From Bacillota bacterium (GTDB lineage: Bacteria; Bacillota; Clostridia; Acetivibrionales; DTU013), in the NCBI GenBank assembly GCA_023433505.1, contig JAEZCO010000070.1:86377-150376 (forward strand): a DNA stretch of 64,000 nt. Direction: 5' to 3'. The translations under genes and the position numbers were made by a program. A model generated the notes under the pieces. It was not told the origin of the DNA, did no database searches, and worked only from the letters and a program-made list of their open reading frames with translations. Of the stretch, positions 16,820 through 24,079 are shown piece after piece; the first letter of the stretch is position 1; each line of letters opens with the position of its first letter.

Positions 16820-17731
16820 TCAACAGATTTTTGCATCCTCAATAGCATCCCAGAAATCATTTTCATGTAAAATAATAATTCGTTTACCAGACTTCCGCAT
16901 TTCCATTGCTTTTTCAACTTTACGACCATAACATGAGAATGCCCAGCATGGATTTCCATTATTTCCGATCACTAAATAATCTGTTTTTGGGGTTACATTG
17001 TTGTGCTGAATTCCTCCCAATGACAAAACGAGTTTACCTATTTCCTCACGCTTGGTTCGGTTAGATTCACCTGTGAAACAAAAAGATTTTTCTTTAATTT
17101 TGATTGTGGGACAAACCGAGCAAATCCCACTTATTTTCAATGTTAATTTTAACTCTTCAATTTCAGGGCGGTTAATGTTATATGATGTAGTAGTATCAAT
17201 AAATTCACTAAAAAATACTTTTAAGGCCTTCCTCTCAGATTCATCTACCCTACCGTCTGATAGAACAGACATAATTAGGCTATATACTTCATCATACGGG
17301 TATGTACCGGACAAATGCTCGTTTTCAAGTATCCAATTCTGTAAGTTTTCTATTTCCTTATCATTTATACAGTTATCGGATAATATACCGTGTAATATTC
17401 CCTGGAGCCTTTGAATATCAGAAGTTACAACATCATAATATATATTTCCTGTTTTAAAGTTATCGCAAACCCAGAGTATATCTTCAATTTCATCTTGAGA
17501 AAGATAATTATCATCTACAGATCTCTCAATTAGTGGGATCAACTCGTTAAAAGGATTGTTTTTCAAAAACTTTTTATATAGGTTGCACCAGTTTATTAGC
17601 TCGTAAATCTCATCATGATTTAATTCTCTGTCTATGCTTATTCCTTTTAACATACCTTCAAGAGTATGAAGGGCTTTATCAAATTCGCTTCTATAGGTAT
17701 AAATTTTGTAGTCTTTATGATCCTGTTCCAT
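16820..17731 (-). CDS. BRCT-domain protein with duplicated helical (TerB-like) N-terminal region
   Basis: A 303-residue protein. Two or three related helical blocks (DEIYELINWCNLYK, DEIEDILWVCDNFK, KEIENLQNWILENE) occupy residues 20-180 and resemble TerB-type repeats. The C-terminal 85 residues form a BRCT domain of the ligase or PolIII-epsilon type (SFCFTGESNRTKREEIGKLV, LGGIQHNNVTPKTDYLV, KAMEMRKSGKRIIIL). BRCT domains bind DNA ends or phosphopeptides. It is convergent with the membrane-protein gene and preceded by AGGAGG. It closes the cargo island; whether it belongs to the modification system or is a separate defence gene is unclear. Confidence 0.75.
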   Translation of the reverse strand: MEQDHKDYKIYTYRSEFDKALHTLEGMLKGISIDRELNHDEIYELINWCNLYKKFLKNNPFNELIPLIERSVDDNYLSQDEIEDILWVCDNFKTGNIYYDVVTSDIQRLQGILHGILSDNCINDKEIENLQNWILENEHLSGTYPYDEVYSLIMSVLSDGRVDESERKALKVFFSEFIDTTTSYNINRPEIEELKLTLKISGICSVCPTIKIKEKSFCFTGESNRTKREEIGKLVLSLGGIQHNNVTPKTDYLVIGNNGNPCWAFSCYGRKVEKAMEMRKSGKRIIILHENDFWDAIEDAKIC

Positions 17732-17871
17732 TTTTTATACCTCCTAACATATAGTAAAGTATAAATATATGGTAACAAAAACCTGATATTATTGCAATAA
17801 TATGGAACAAATTTTACAATTATATTGCCTTGGCGACAAGATCGCTTATTCAAAACCATTATTATATTAAT

Positions 17872-18100
17872 TTAATATGATTTTTTTACTGCTATCCTGT
17901 TACAATTCTGCTTTATCAATTCTATATGGTCTTTTATCCACTTAATTGCTTCTTCTGGTGGGCCGGAATTAGGGCGGCCTAATAGGTGATCGGCTAGACT
18001 TCTGAAATATATGCACTAATTGTATTCTTCATCATTTCTGTAATGCTTTCTGTAGAAGGCTTTCTTCCTTATGTAAATATTTTAGGCGTCTTGAAAGCAT
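17872..18100 (-). pseudogene. Decayed second CI-like repressor (HTH_XRE) gene
   Basis: Reading leftward, the interval starts MLSRRLKYLHKEESLLQKAL, clearly the first helix of an Xre-type repressor, then breaks. A second frame resumes with LADHLLGRPNSGPPEEAIK and IKDHIELIKQN, ending at a TAA at 17872-17874. This C-terminal piece parallels SGLPEEAIKQVEDYIELMK of the intact repressor next door. The central HTH portion is missing and the frame is disrupted. It lies exactly between the cargo and the working repressor, so it may be a scar of cargo acquisition or immunity-region exchange. The 17732-18136 interval holds nothing else that I can see. Confidence 0.7.
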
Positions 18101-18136
18101 AAATAAATTCATAACCTATTACTATATTTATTTAGT

Positions 18137-18484
18137 TTAATTTTTTTTTAATCTACCATCTGGGTTATATTTCAATTTCATAAGTTCTATATAGTCTTCA
18201 ACCTGTTTGATAGCTTCTTCAGGTAGGCCAGAGGTGTCGAGGTTGTGGTAGGCTTTTGTTTCGATTTTGGTTTCTATAGGCGTTCGGATGTCAGTACGGC
18301 CAAGCAAAAAATCAGTAGTTACACTAAAAAAATCAGCGAGTTTCTGAAGAGTATCATAATCAGGTTCTCTTTTACCCAATTCATATTTTCCATATGTCGA
18401 CTGATCAATTTTAAGATATTCTGCGATATCTTTTTTTGTTAGACCTCTTTCTTCTCGTAGAAGGATTAATCTTTCAGTAAGCAT
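18137..18484 (-). CDS. Prophage CI-like repressor, Xre family
   Basis: A 115-residue DNA-binding protein that maintains lysogeny. The HTH spans residues 8-60 (GLTKKDIAEYLKIDQSTYGKYELG). The linker FLLGRTDIRTP is followed by a short helical tail (EEAIKQVEDYIELMK), probably for dimerisation. There is no S24 peptidase domain, consistent with inactivation by the ImmA-like protein rather than self-cleavage. It is divergent from the Cro-like gene. Four TAGAC-N5-GTCTA operators lie in the intergenic region, two per promoter. GGGGGT lies 4 bases before the ATG. Confidence 0.9.
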   Translation of the reverse strand: MLTERLILLREERGLTKKDIAEYLKIDQSTYGKYELGKREPDYDTLQKLADFFSVTTDFLLGRTDIRTPIETKIETKAYHNLDTSGLPEEAIKQVEDYIELMKLKYNPDGRLKKN

Positions 18485-18508
18485 AGATACCCCCTGTTTA
18501 TAGGGTAA

Positions 18509-18523
18509 TAGACAAAATGTCTA
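18509..18523. promoter_or_regulatory. Repressor operator O1
   Basis: TAGACAAAATGTCTA, a perfect 5-bp dyad (TAGAC-N5-GTCTA), immediately downstream of the leftward promoter start. Confidence 0.8.
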
Positions 18524-18531
18524 AACACAAT

Positions 18532-18560
18532 ATGGTAGACTATAAGTCTATTAGATTCAA
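18532..18560 (-). promoter_or_regulatory. Leftward (maintenance) promoter of the repressor
   Basis: TTGAAT (18555-18560), a 17-base spacer and TACCAT (18532-18537) on the minus strand. Operator O2 overlaps its spacer and -10 box. Confidence 0.6.
18536..18550. promoter_or_regulatory. Repressor operator O2
   Basis: TAGACTATAAGTCTA matches the TAGAC-N5-GTCTA consensus. Its centre is 27 bases from O1. Confidence 0.8.
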
Positions 18561-18568
18561 AATATATA

Positions 18569-18597
18569 TTGACAACTAGACGAAATGTCTATATATT
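18569..18597 (+). promoter_or_regulatory. Rightward early (lytic) promoter
   Basis: A consensus TTGACA (18569-18574), a 17-base spacer and TATATT (18592-18597). O3 fills the spacer and O4 covers the transcript start, so repressor binding should block RNA polymerase. Confidence 0.85.
18577..18591. promoter_or_regulatory. Repressor operator O3
   Basis: TAGACGAAATGTCTA lies exactly within the spacer of the rightward promoter. Confidence 0.8.
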
Positions 18598-18600
18598 ATA

Positions 18601-18619
18601 ACTAGACGATTCGTCTAGT
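18601..18619. promoter_or_regulatory. Repressor operator O4
   Basis: A 19-bp perfect palindrome (ACTAGACGATTCGTCTAGT) containing the TAGAC-N5-GTCTA core at 18603-18617. It is the strongest dyad of the four. Confidence 0.85.
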
Positions 18620-18638
18620 TATGTTTGGAGGTGATGTA

Positions 18639-18842
18639 TTGAGAATATGGTTAAAAGAGTTGAGACTAGCTAAAGATCTAACTCAAGAAAAAATAGCCAA
18701 TTTGGCTGGCGTTGATATCACAACAATTAACAAAATAGAACTTGGTGAGCGAAGACCTTCGCCGAAAACGGCAAAAGCTATAGCTTCTGTTTTGGAATTT
18801 GATTGGACCAAGTTCTATGAAGATGAAAAAGAAACAGCATAA
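18639..18842 (+). CDS. Cro-like regulator, Xre family
   Basis: A 67-residue single-domain HTH protein (LTQEKIANLAGVDITTINKIELGERRPSPKTAKAIA), the first rightward early gene and probable antagonist of the repressor. I place the start at the TTG at 18639 because GGAGGTGAT lies 7 bases upstream. The ATG at 18621 would abut operator O4 and leave no leader. A second HTH gene follows almost immediately. Confidence 0.85.
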   Translation: MRIWLKELRLAKDLTQEKIANLAGVDITTINKIELGERRPSPKTAKAIASVLEFDWTKFYEDEKETA

Positions 18843-18845
18843 GAG

Positions 18846-19076
18846 GTGATTTTTATAATAGTTCCAATTAAGAATAATATACGAAAGTATCGGGAAATCC
18901 GCTATATCAATCAGCAGAGGCTTGCTGATGAACTGGGATTAACCCGAACATATCTGTCCAAGCTTGAAAATCAACGTTTCTCACCGGGGCCTGGGTTGAT
19001 GTTGCGGATATGTGCTTATTTTGGAGTTCACACAAGTGAGATGTTTTACATTGACAAGAAAGAGGGTGGAGAGTAA
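18846..19076 (+). CDS. Small HTH regulator, Xre family
   Basis: A protein of up to 76 residues with an Xre HTH (NQQRLADELGLTRTYLSKLEN) and a C-terminal GVHTSEMFYID. It is probably an early or middle regulator of the lytic programme. The GTG at 18846 lies within the AGAGGTGAT ribosome site. No ATG, GTG or TTG sits at normal spacing in frame, so translation may begin at ATA or ATT near 18849-18858, or the GTG is used despite poor spacing. The next gene begins directly after its stop codon. Confidence 0.75.
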   Translation: MIFIIVPIKNNIRKYREIRYINQQRLADELGLTRTYLSKLENQRFSPGPGLMLRICAYFGVHTSEMFYIDKKEGGE

Positions 19077-19499
19077 ATGGGCAGGTATGTAGATACTATG
19101 GAGAGTCTAAGTGTCACAAAATTAAAGGTCTCAGGCTATCTCAATACTATTGAGGTTATGCTTCAATCAGCTAACGAGGAAATTGCACAGGCAAGGGCAA
19201 GGATTGATGAGTTCAACGGAGTTGGAGTGGAGACAGAGGGTATTCTTGACAAATACCCGGACATCTTAACAGTCGAGCAGATGGCGGAGCTCTTGCACCT
19301 TACAAAGGGTGCTGTGTCCCAGATGGCAAAAGAGAAGCGGTTACCCGGTACTAAAATTCAAGAAAAATGGCGGTTCAGTAAAAAGGCTATCATTGAATGG
19401 ATGTACAGTAGGTCACTGAATAATCTCTTATCTGAAGCAGAAAAAGTACGGAAAACCAGGAAAGCGGCGGGAGCCTCTTCACTATATACGGTGAAGTAA
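19077..19499 (+). CDS. Excisionase-type HTH protein
   Basis: A 140-residue protein. Residues 1-50 form a helical or coiled region; residues about 63-112 form a MerR/excisionase-type winged helix (ILTVEQMAELLHLTKGAVSQMAKEKRLPG and KWRFSKKAIIEWM). Such proteins act as Xis or as early regulators. The ATG abuts the previous stop codon. A strong stem-loop (19471-19507) overlaps the 3' end. Excision factor is the likeliest role but is not proven by sequence. Confidence 0.75.
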   Translation: MGRYVDTMESLSVTKLKVSGYLNTIEVMLQSANEEIAQARARIDEFNGVGVETEGILDKYPDILTVEQMAELLHLTKGAVSQMAKEKRLPGTKIQEKWRFSKKAIIEWMYSRSLNNLLSEAEKVRKTRKAAGASSLYTVK

Positions 19500-19507
19500 A
19501 GAGGCTC
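19471..19507 (+). repeat. Stem-loop spanning the end of the excisionase-like gene
   Basis: GAGCCTCTT (19471-19479) pairs with AAGAGGCTC (19499-19507), with an inner CAC/GTG pair and a short bulge. There is no U-tract, so RNA processing or attenuation is likelier than termination. Confidence 0.5.
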
Positions 19508-19649
19508 ATTCTAGGCAGGAGAGGCAGAAGAAGAGTGGTTTGTGAAGAAGGGGCTTGATGTGCTTTTCATCATGATTATACTGCAAGACCCCGGGCAGTC
19601 ATATATCTACAGGTACATGATTCCTTTACTGAAAGGGGGTGAACGTAAA

Positions 19650-20159
19650 ATGAAGTTTGGCGAAATAGCAAAGCAAGCAAGGATAGATTCAGAAATTACA
19701 GTGAATGAAGCGGCAGATCGTCTACATATTACAAGGCAGACTCTTTTTAACATGGAGACCGATGTGACAGCACCTGATCCTCAGAATGTTATCAATATGA
19801 CAAGGCTATATAATGAGCCAACACTGCTTAATGCGCATTGCAGGCTTAACTGCCCAATCGGCAGGAGGCTGAACTATATACTTCCGAACAAACTACCAAA
19901 GAACCTGACTGCGATAACTGTCCGGAATATGAAAGAGTCTGAGGAGCATGTCAGCTGCTTAAAGGATTTTGCATATGGGAGTGTTTCAGGCAAAGACAGG
20001 ATTTTCATGAGGAAGGCTGTGAAGGAGATCCTTGAGGCTGAATACTGGATCGAAACATTAAAAGAGCAGGTTATCCGGGAATATGGCTTTGAAGAACTTG
20101 AGGGCCTGATCCGTGAAGTCAATTGTGAATATATCAATGAAGGTTTGGTATGTGTTTAG
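19650..20159 (+). CDS. Phage HTH-domain protein
   Basis: A 169-residue protein. The N-terminal Xre-like HTH (TVNEAADRLHITRQTLFNMET) is followed by a Cys-containing linker (HCRLNCPIGRRLNY) and a helical C-terminal region with EILEAEYWIETL. The ATG at 19650 is preceded by GGGGGTGA; the frame is open upstream to 19542 without a ribosome site. It belongs to a group of clostridial phage early regulators with unknown targets. Confidence 0.75.
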   Translation: MKFGEIAKQARIDSEITVNEAADRLHITRQTLFNMETDVTAPDPQNVINMTRLYNEPTLLNAHCRLNCPIGRRLNYILPNKLPKNLTAITVRNMKESEEHVSCLKDFAYGSVSGKDRIFMRKAVKEILEAEYWIETLKEQVIREYGFEELEGLIREVNCEYINEGLVCV

Positions 20160-20174
20160 AGGGGAGGGTCTGTT

Positions 20175-20297
20175 ATGTCAATAAAAATCGCACTTATATT
20201 AAATAGGTTTGGTTTTAGTGTATCACATGATGGCGACAGAGGCTGGATTATTATAGAAAAGAGCAAAAAAAATAGCCCTCGAAAAGCAGCCATTTAA
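20175..20297 (+). CDS. Hypothetical 40-residue phage protein
   Basis: A short early-region reading frame (MSIKIALILNRFGFSVSH...) with GGGGAGGG before the ATG and a basic C-terminus. It is supported only by the ribosome site and tight packing between neighbours. Confidence 0.5.
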   Translation: MSIKIALILNRFGFSVSHDGDRGWIIIEKSKKNSPRKAAI

Positions 20298-20370
20298 AAA
20301 GATTGTCACCCATATAGTAGCAAATATGTTGTTTTGTGTCAATATATCTATTCTTTCAGGAGGAAGGTGT

Positions 20371-20586
20371 ATGGAGGAAAAACTTAAGCAGATTATAACA
20401 ATTGCCTTAGAGGCAAAGCTAGGGTATGCAGTGGAAATTACGCCAGATGAGTGGGAAGCGGCCAGGGTGGATACGCTCAATGATATTTTCTATAACAAGC
20501 TATGCAGCCTGAGGGAGCCGACGCTAAATTATTTCTTCAATACCATGGTAAGTTTACTGGCAATCATGAAGCGGATAGCTGCATAG
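20371..20586 (+). CDS. Hypothetical early phage protein
   Basis: A 71-residue helical protein (MEEKLKQIITIALEAKLGYA) in the early operon. An AGGAGGA lies 5 bases before the ATG at 20371, which I prefer over the upstream in-frame ATG at 20326. No family is recognised. Confidence 0.65.
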   Translation: MEEKLKQIITIALEAKLGYAVEITPDEWEAARVDTLNDIFYNKLCSLREPTLNYFFNTMVSLLAIMKRIAA

Positions 20587-20605
20587 CGGAAGCCGGAGGT
20601 GTTCT

Positions 20606-20698
20606 ATGTTCAGATGGCTGAAAGAGGTTTTCAAGAGAAAAGGTCATTATTATTTGCAACTGAGTGGATATGACCGAAAAAAGAGGCGCTTTTTATAA
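20606..20698 (+). CDS. Hypothetical 30-residue basic phage protein
   Basis: It encodes MFRWLKEVFKRKGHYYLQLS and a Lys/Arg-rich tail, with GGAGG 6 bases before the ATG. It is short, strongly basic and amphipathic at the N-terminus. The function is unknown. Confidence 0.45.
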   Translation: MFRWLKEVFKRKGHYYLQLSGYDRKKRRFL

Positions 20699-20756
20699 AA
20701 CATCCAGATACCATTGTCTGGCGGGTATTAAAGCTTATTTGTGAGGAGGTGCTGTT

Positions 20757-21011
20757 TTGAAATCCTATGAGGTTTCTCCAGGAATGAAAGTGTATATCAA
20801 AAATCCTAATCTAAGAGATATAGATGGAAAAAGCTTGTTTATGAAAACAGGGGTATTTCTGGGAATCGATGATTTTGGACAGGCCCATAGATGCCGGAGG
20901 AATACTTTCGGGAAGGTCAGGATGGATGACAGGGCCGTCCTCACAGACCATTTTTATATTAAGGACCTGCAGGAAGATAGGTATTTGGATCTATCAAAAC
21001 CTAAAGGTTGA
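20757..21011 (+). CDS. Hypothetical early phage protein
   Basis: An 84-residue protein with a beta-rich pattern (VSPGMKVYIKN, GVFLGIDDFGQAHRC) that could be a small SH3-like or adaptor fold. The start is a TTG with GAGGAGGTG before it. It lies 16 bases upstream of the PcfK-like gene. I do not recognise a family. Confidence 0.65.
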   Translation: MKSYEVSPGMKVYIKNPNLRDIDGKSLFMKTGVFLGIDDFGQAHRCRRNTFGKVRMDDRAVLTDHFYIKDLQEDRYLDLSKPKG

Positions 21012-21027
21012 AAGGGGGCATTTTTCT

Positions 21028-21375
21028 ATGCTTACGAAAGCATTAGCAAAATTAAGGTCTGAAACGGACCAAAATATAAACAATCCATACATTCAAGTAG
21101 TTGGCGGTTTCCTGATCCAATACCTTGAGTCGAACCCAGCCGCAGCGGAGAAGATTCTGGCAACAGACAAATCAATTAGTGAGAGTCTGGATGAAATGAG
21201 AAAGGCTGCTGAAAAGAAAAAGGTCAGGAATTGTGCTGTACTCACTGATCAGGAAGGCTTTAATATTGTATTGAAGTATTTCGGAATAACGGAGTTGGTA
21301 CTAGCTCCATCAAGTCCTGCAATAGAACAAAAATCTTCGGATAATTTTAATATAAGCCTGGAGGAGCTGATGTGA
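21028..21375 (+). CDS. PcfK/AcrIIA9-family-like protein
   Basis: A 115-residue helical protein. YLESNPAAAEKILATDKSISESLDEMRKAA, then a beta/helix stretch with DQEGFNIVLKYFGI, resembles the PcfK family; some members are named Cas9 inhibitor AcrIIA9. The gene overlaps by one base (TGATG) a PcfJ-like gene, and PcfK-PcfJ adjacency is characteristic. The normal role of PcfK in plasmids and phages is unknown. Anti-Cas9 activity would be an inference from family naming only. AAAGGGGG lies upstream of the ATG. Confidence 0.5.
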   Translation: MLTKALAKLRSETDQNINNPYIQVVGGFLIQYLESNPAAAEKILATDKSISESLDEMRKAAEKKKVRNCAVLTDQEGFNIVLKYFGITELVLAPSSPAIEQKSSDNFNISLEELM

Positions 21376-23012
21376 TGAAAATGAATACAGGAGTCAAAGA
21401 GCATTTTTTGCATTTTGATCAAGGCTGTAACCCTGAAATTATGGACTTTGCAACGAATGTAGTCCTTAAAGAAAGTAAATACATCTTCCTTACCAGGATA
21501 AAGAAACAGCAATATGGCTACTGCACCCACTGTAATACTGAATTTCCGACACACCTACCAAAACTAACCGATAGAGCAATTGCCGAGCGGGAAATGTGCG
21601 GATGCCCAGCAGCTATGTTCATGGGCGAGGAATACCAAAGTAAAAAGCATGGGGATAAGATGGAATGCCCTAACTGCTCAAGTATTTGCACAGTGAGGTA
21701 TGCTGGCCTTGGGCATAGTAATTTGAGAGATTGTGCATATTTTGTATACTATGAAAAATCTCGTCTAAACCCCAAGATGATAGTGGCAAGAGGTTTTTAC
21801 GCAACCAGGTATTATGGTAAAACATACAAGAAAGTTAAAACTGAGTTAAAGACCGAGGTTTACTATACTTTCGAGTATAAAAAAATCGGAAAAATGATAA
21901 AGCCAATATGTGAATCCTGGAATAGGGGTTACCACTGGGGTTTTTCCAAGTCGGTTCACAACTGGTATAATAACCATCCTTATTTGCCGTGCTGCTGTTC
22001 CCGTGACAGTATAAAAGAAGCTGTTAAAGATACGCCTTTTGCATGGAGCGGATGGGAATCCGTCGATCATAAAGATATGGTTGAGTTTTTTGACTTATAT
22101 TCAAGGTATCCCGTAACAGAATATTTATGTAAGCTTGGTTATGCAGCCATTTTATCTGAAAAGCTTGAACGTGGTGCGGTAAGCTATAATGCTATTAATT
22201 GGAAAGGGAAGACAATTGAAAGTGTTTTCAGACTCTCAAAAGATGAGCTTCGCATAGTCAAACAGAACAACATTGAAATCAATTCATGGTTTTTGCATCT
22301 AGCCAAACACTGTAAAGAGCGCTTATTGGCCTTATCACTCCAGGAAGTATCCAGTTTGTCAAAGCTCATAAGCGGGTTAGGTGAGATTGATAACCTAATA
22401 AGCACATTTGGCAAATATATGAGTTTTGGGGAAGCTCTTAAATATTGTATTAAGCAGCAAAATAAGAGCAGGACATATCGTTCTTTAAACAGCTTGCTGA
22501 GTGACTGGCGTGATTATGTTGCAGAGTGCAAAAAGTTAGATATGGATACCTCCGACATGAGGATACTGTTCCCCAACGATCTGCTTAGAGCTCATTTAAA
22601 CACATCACAGCAAATAAGGTATGCAGTGGATAAAGACTTGACTGAAAAAATCATTTCAAGGCTTCCGGATATAGTCCATCTGTATTACCATAATGAGAAT
22701 TTTTTAATACGCCCTGCAGAGAGCTCTTTTGAAATTGTTGAAGAGGGCAGGATGCTGGGCCACTGTGTAGGTAGATATGCAAAGGATCATGCTGAGGGCA
22801 AAACCGACATTCTCTTTATAAGAAGGGCGGCGGAACCAGATAAGTCCTTCTTTACAGTTGAAGTCAAGGAAAACAAGATTGTCCAGGTCAGAGGGTTTCA
22901 CAATCATGATCCTGAGGATGAAACACTGCTCACTTTTATTGAGGACTTTAAAAAGCTATTGGCAAAAAAGGTTTCCAAAATCAAAAAGGACAAGAGTAAA
23001 ATACCGGCGTAG
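21375..23012 (+). CDS. PcfJ-domain protein
   Basis: A 545-residue protein with an N-terminal zinc-binding region (CTHCNTEFPTHLP near 50; CGCPAAMF; CPNCSSIC) and a C-terminal PcfJ domain. The C-terminal half contains EEGRMLGHCVGRYAKDHAEGKTDILFIR in two blocks and VEVKENKIVQVRGFHN, the hallmark of PcfJ (PF14284). These genes are frequent in phage early regions and conjugative plasmids, without an established biochemical function. The ATG overlaps the upstream stop codon, with GAGGAG before it, so it is coupled to the PcfK-like gene. Confidence 0.8.
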   Translation: MKMNTGVKEHFLHFDQGCNPEIMDFATNVVLKESKYIFLTRIKKQQYGYCTHCNTEFPTHLPKLTDRAIAEREMCGCPAAMFMGEEYQSKKHGDKMECPNCSSICTVRYAGLGHSNLRDCAYFVYYEKSRLNPKMIVARGFYATRYYGKTYKKVKTELKTEVYYTFEYKKIGKMIKPICESWNRGYHWGFSKSVHNWYNNHPYLPCCCSRDSIKEAVKDTPFAWSGWESVDHKDMVEFFDLYSRYPVTEYLCKLGYAAILSEKLERGAVSYNAINWKGKTIESVFRLSKDELRIVKQNNIEINSWFLHLAKHCKERLLALSLQEVSSLSKLISGLGEIDNLISTFGKYMSFGEALKYCIKQQNKSRTYRSLNSLLSDWRDYVAECKKLDMDTSDMRILFPNDLLRAHLNTSQQIRYAVDKDLTEKIISRLPDIVHLYYHNENFLIRPAESSFEIVEEGRMLGHCVGRYAKDHAEGKTDILFIRRAAEPDKSFFTVEVKENKIVQVRGFHNHDPEDETLLTFIEDFKKLLAKKVSKIKKDKSKIPA

Positions 23013-23035
23013 GACCGGGGAAGGGGTAAATGTAT

Positions 23036-24049
23036 ATGAATGACCTGATAAAAACTAATGGACCAGCACTGACAGGGAGGACACCTACTTTAATTGCTGC
23101 AGAAATCAATGATATAAAAGGCCAAACCCGAAAGATGGTACTTTACAATAGTATTGAAATCGGACGGCGCCTGGTTGAGGCAAAATCATTGCTGAGCCAT
23201 GGTGACTGGGGCGGATGGCTGGAGAATTCGGTAGATTATTCCCAAAGCACTGCCGAGAACCTTATGCGTATTTTCGACGAATATGGGGCGGATCAAATTA
23301 CGCTCCTTACTGATAATGCAAAATCCCAAGCGCTTGGGAATTTGAGTTACACCCAGGCCGTCGCCCTGTTGGGTGTCTCGGAAAACGAGAGGGAGCAGTT
23401 CATCAAGGACAATGATATTGACACCATGTCAACGAGGGAACTGCAGCAGGCGATAAAAGATCTAAAACAAGCCAGGGAAGAGAAGGAAATGGTCGCCAAG
23501 GAAAAGGAACTGCTTGAAAGTGAATTGGGTAAAGTTCAGGATTCAAAGAAAGAGGCAGAGGATAAAGTCAAGTCCTTGGCAGTAGAAAAGGATAAGATGA
23601 AGAAGGACCTTGATGCTGCAAAGAAAAAAACAGATGAAGACTTGTTGAAGAAGAACCGGGAACTCGAAAAGAGTAAAAAGGATCTGGAAAAGCTCAATGT
23701 GAAAATCAAGGAACTGGAGTCAAAGCCTCTGGATGTAAATAAAGGTGCGACAGATGAGGATATAGAGAAAATAAAGACTGAAACGGCTGAGAAGTATGAA
23801 AAAGACCTTGCACTGCTGAAGGTTGAGAAGGAACAGGCAGAAAAGAAGGTAAAGGATCTTGAGGTTAAGGCAACAAAGTTGAGCAATGCAGCTGCATTAA
23901 AATATTCTGTTTATTTCGATCTCCTGGTTAAGAATTTTAGCGAGCTTCTAGGAGCCCTAGCTGAAATAAAAGAAACGGATGATGCAGCACATGACAGGTA
24001 TAGAAATGCAATTGCCGGTCTGATCGGTAAGATGTCCGAAAGGCTGTAA
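23036..24049 (+). CDS. DUF3102 protein with long coiled coil
   Basis: About 337 residues. The N-terminal 130 residues match the DUF3102 pattern (EIGRRLVEAKSLLSHGDWGGWLE, YSQSTAENLMRI, LSYTQAVALLGV). Residues about 135-285 form an uninterrupted Lys/Glu-rich coiled coil. The C-terminal 50 residues are helical. The function is unknown; such proteins are common next to phage replication genes. A GGGG ribosome site favours the second ATG (23036) over that at 23030. Confidence 0.8.
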   Translation: MNDLIKTNGPALTGRTPTLIAAEINDIKGQTRKMVLYNSIEIGRRLVEAKSLLSHGDWGGWLENSVDYSQSTAENLMRIFDEYGADQITLLTDNAKSQALGNLSYTQAVALLGVSENEREQFIKDNDIDTMSTRELQQAIKDLKQAREEKEMVAKEKELLESELGKVQDSKKEAEDKVKSLAVEKDKMKKDLDAAKKKTDEDLLKKNRELEKSKKDLEKLNVKIKELESKPLDVNKGATDEDIEKIKTETAEKYEKDLALLKVEKEQAEKKVKDLEVKATKLSNAAALKYSVYFDLLVKNFSELLGALAEIKETDDAAHDRYRNAIAGLIGKMSERL

Positions 24050-24079
24050 TCATATTATTTGTGAAGGGGTATACAAAAG

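Noticed and set aside
16690..16959. 89-residue minus-strand frame at the end of the BRCT gene
   Set aside because: It is a different frame over the BRCT domain coding sequence. The BRCT reading is clearly the real one.
23536..23886. Ser/Phe-rich minus-strand frame
   Set aside because: It is the antisense shadow of the Lys/Glu-rich coiled coil in the DUF3102 protein.
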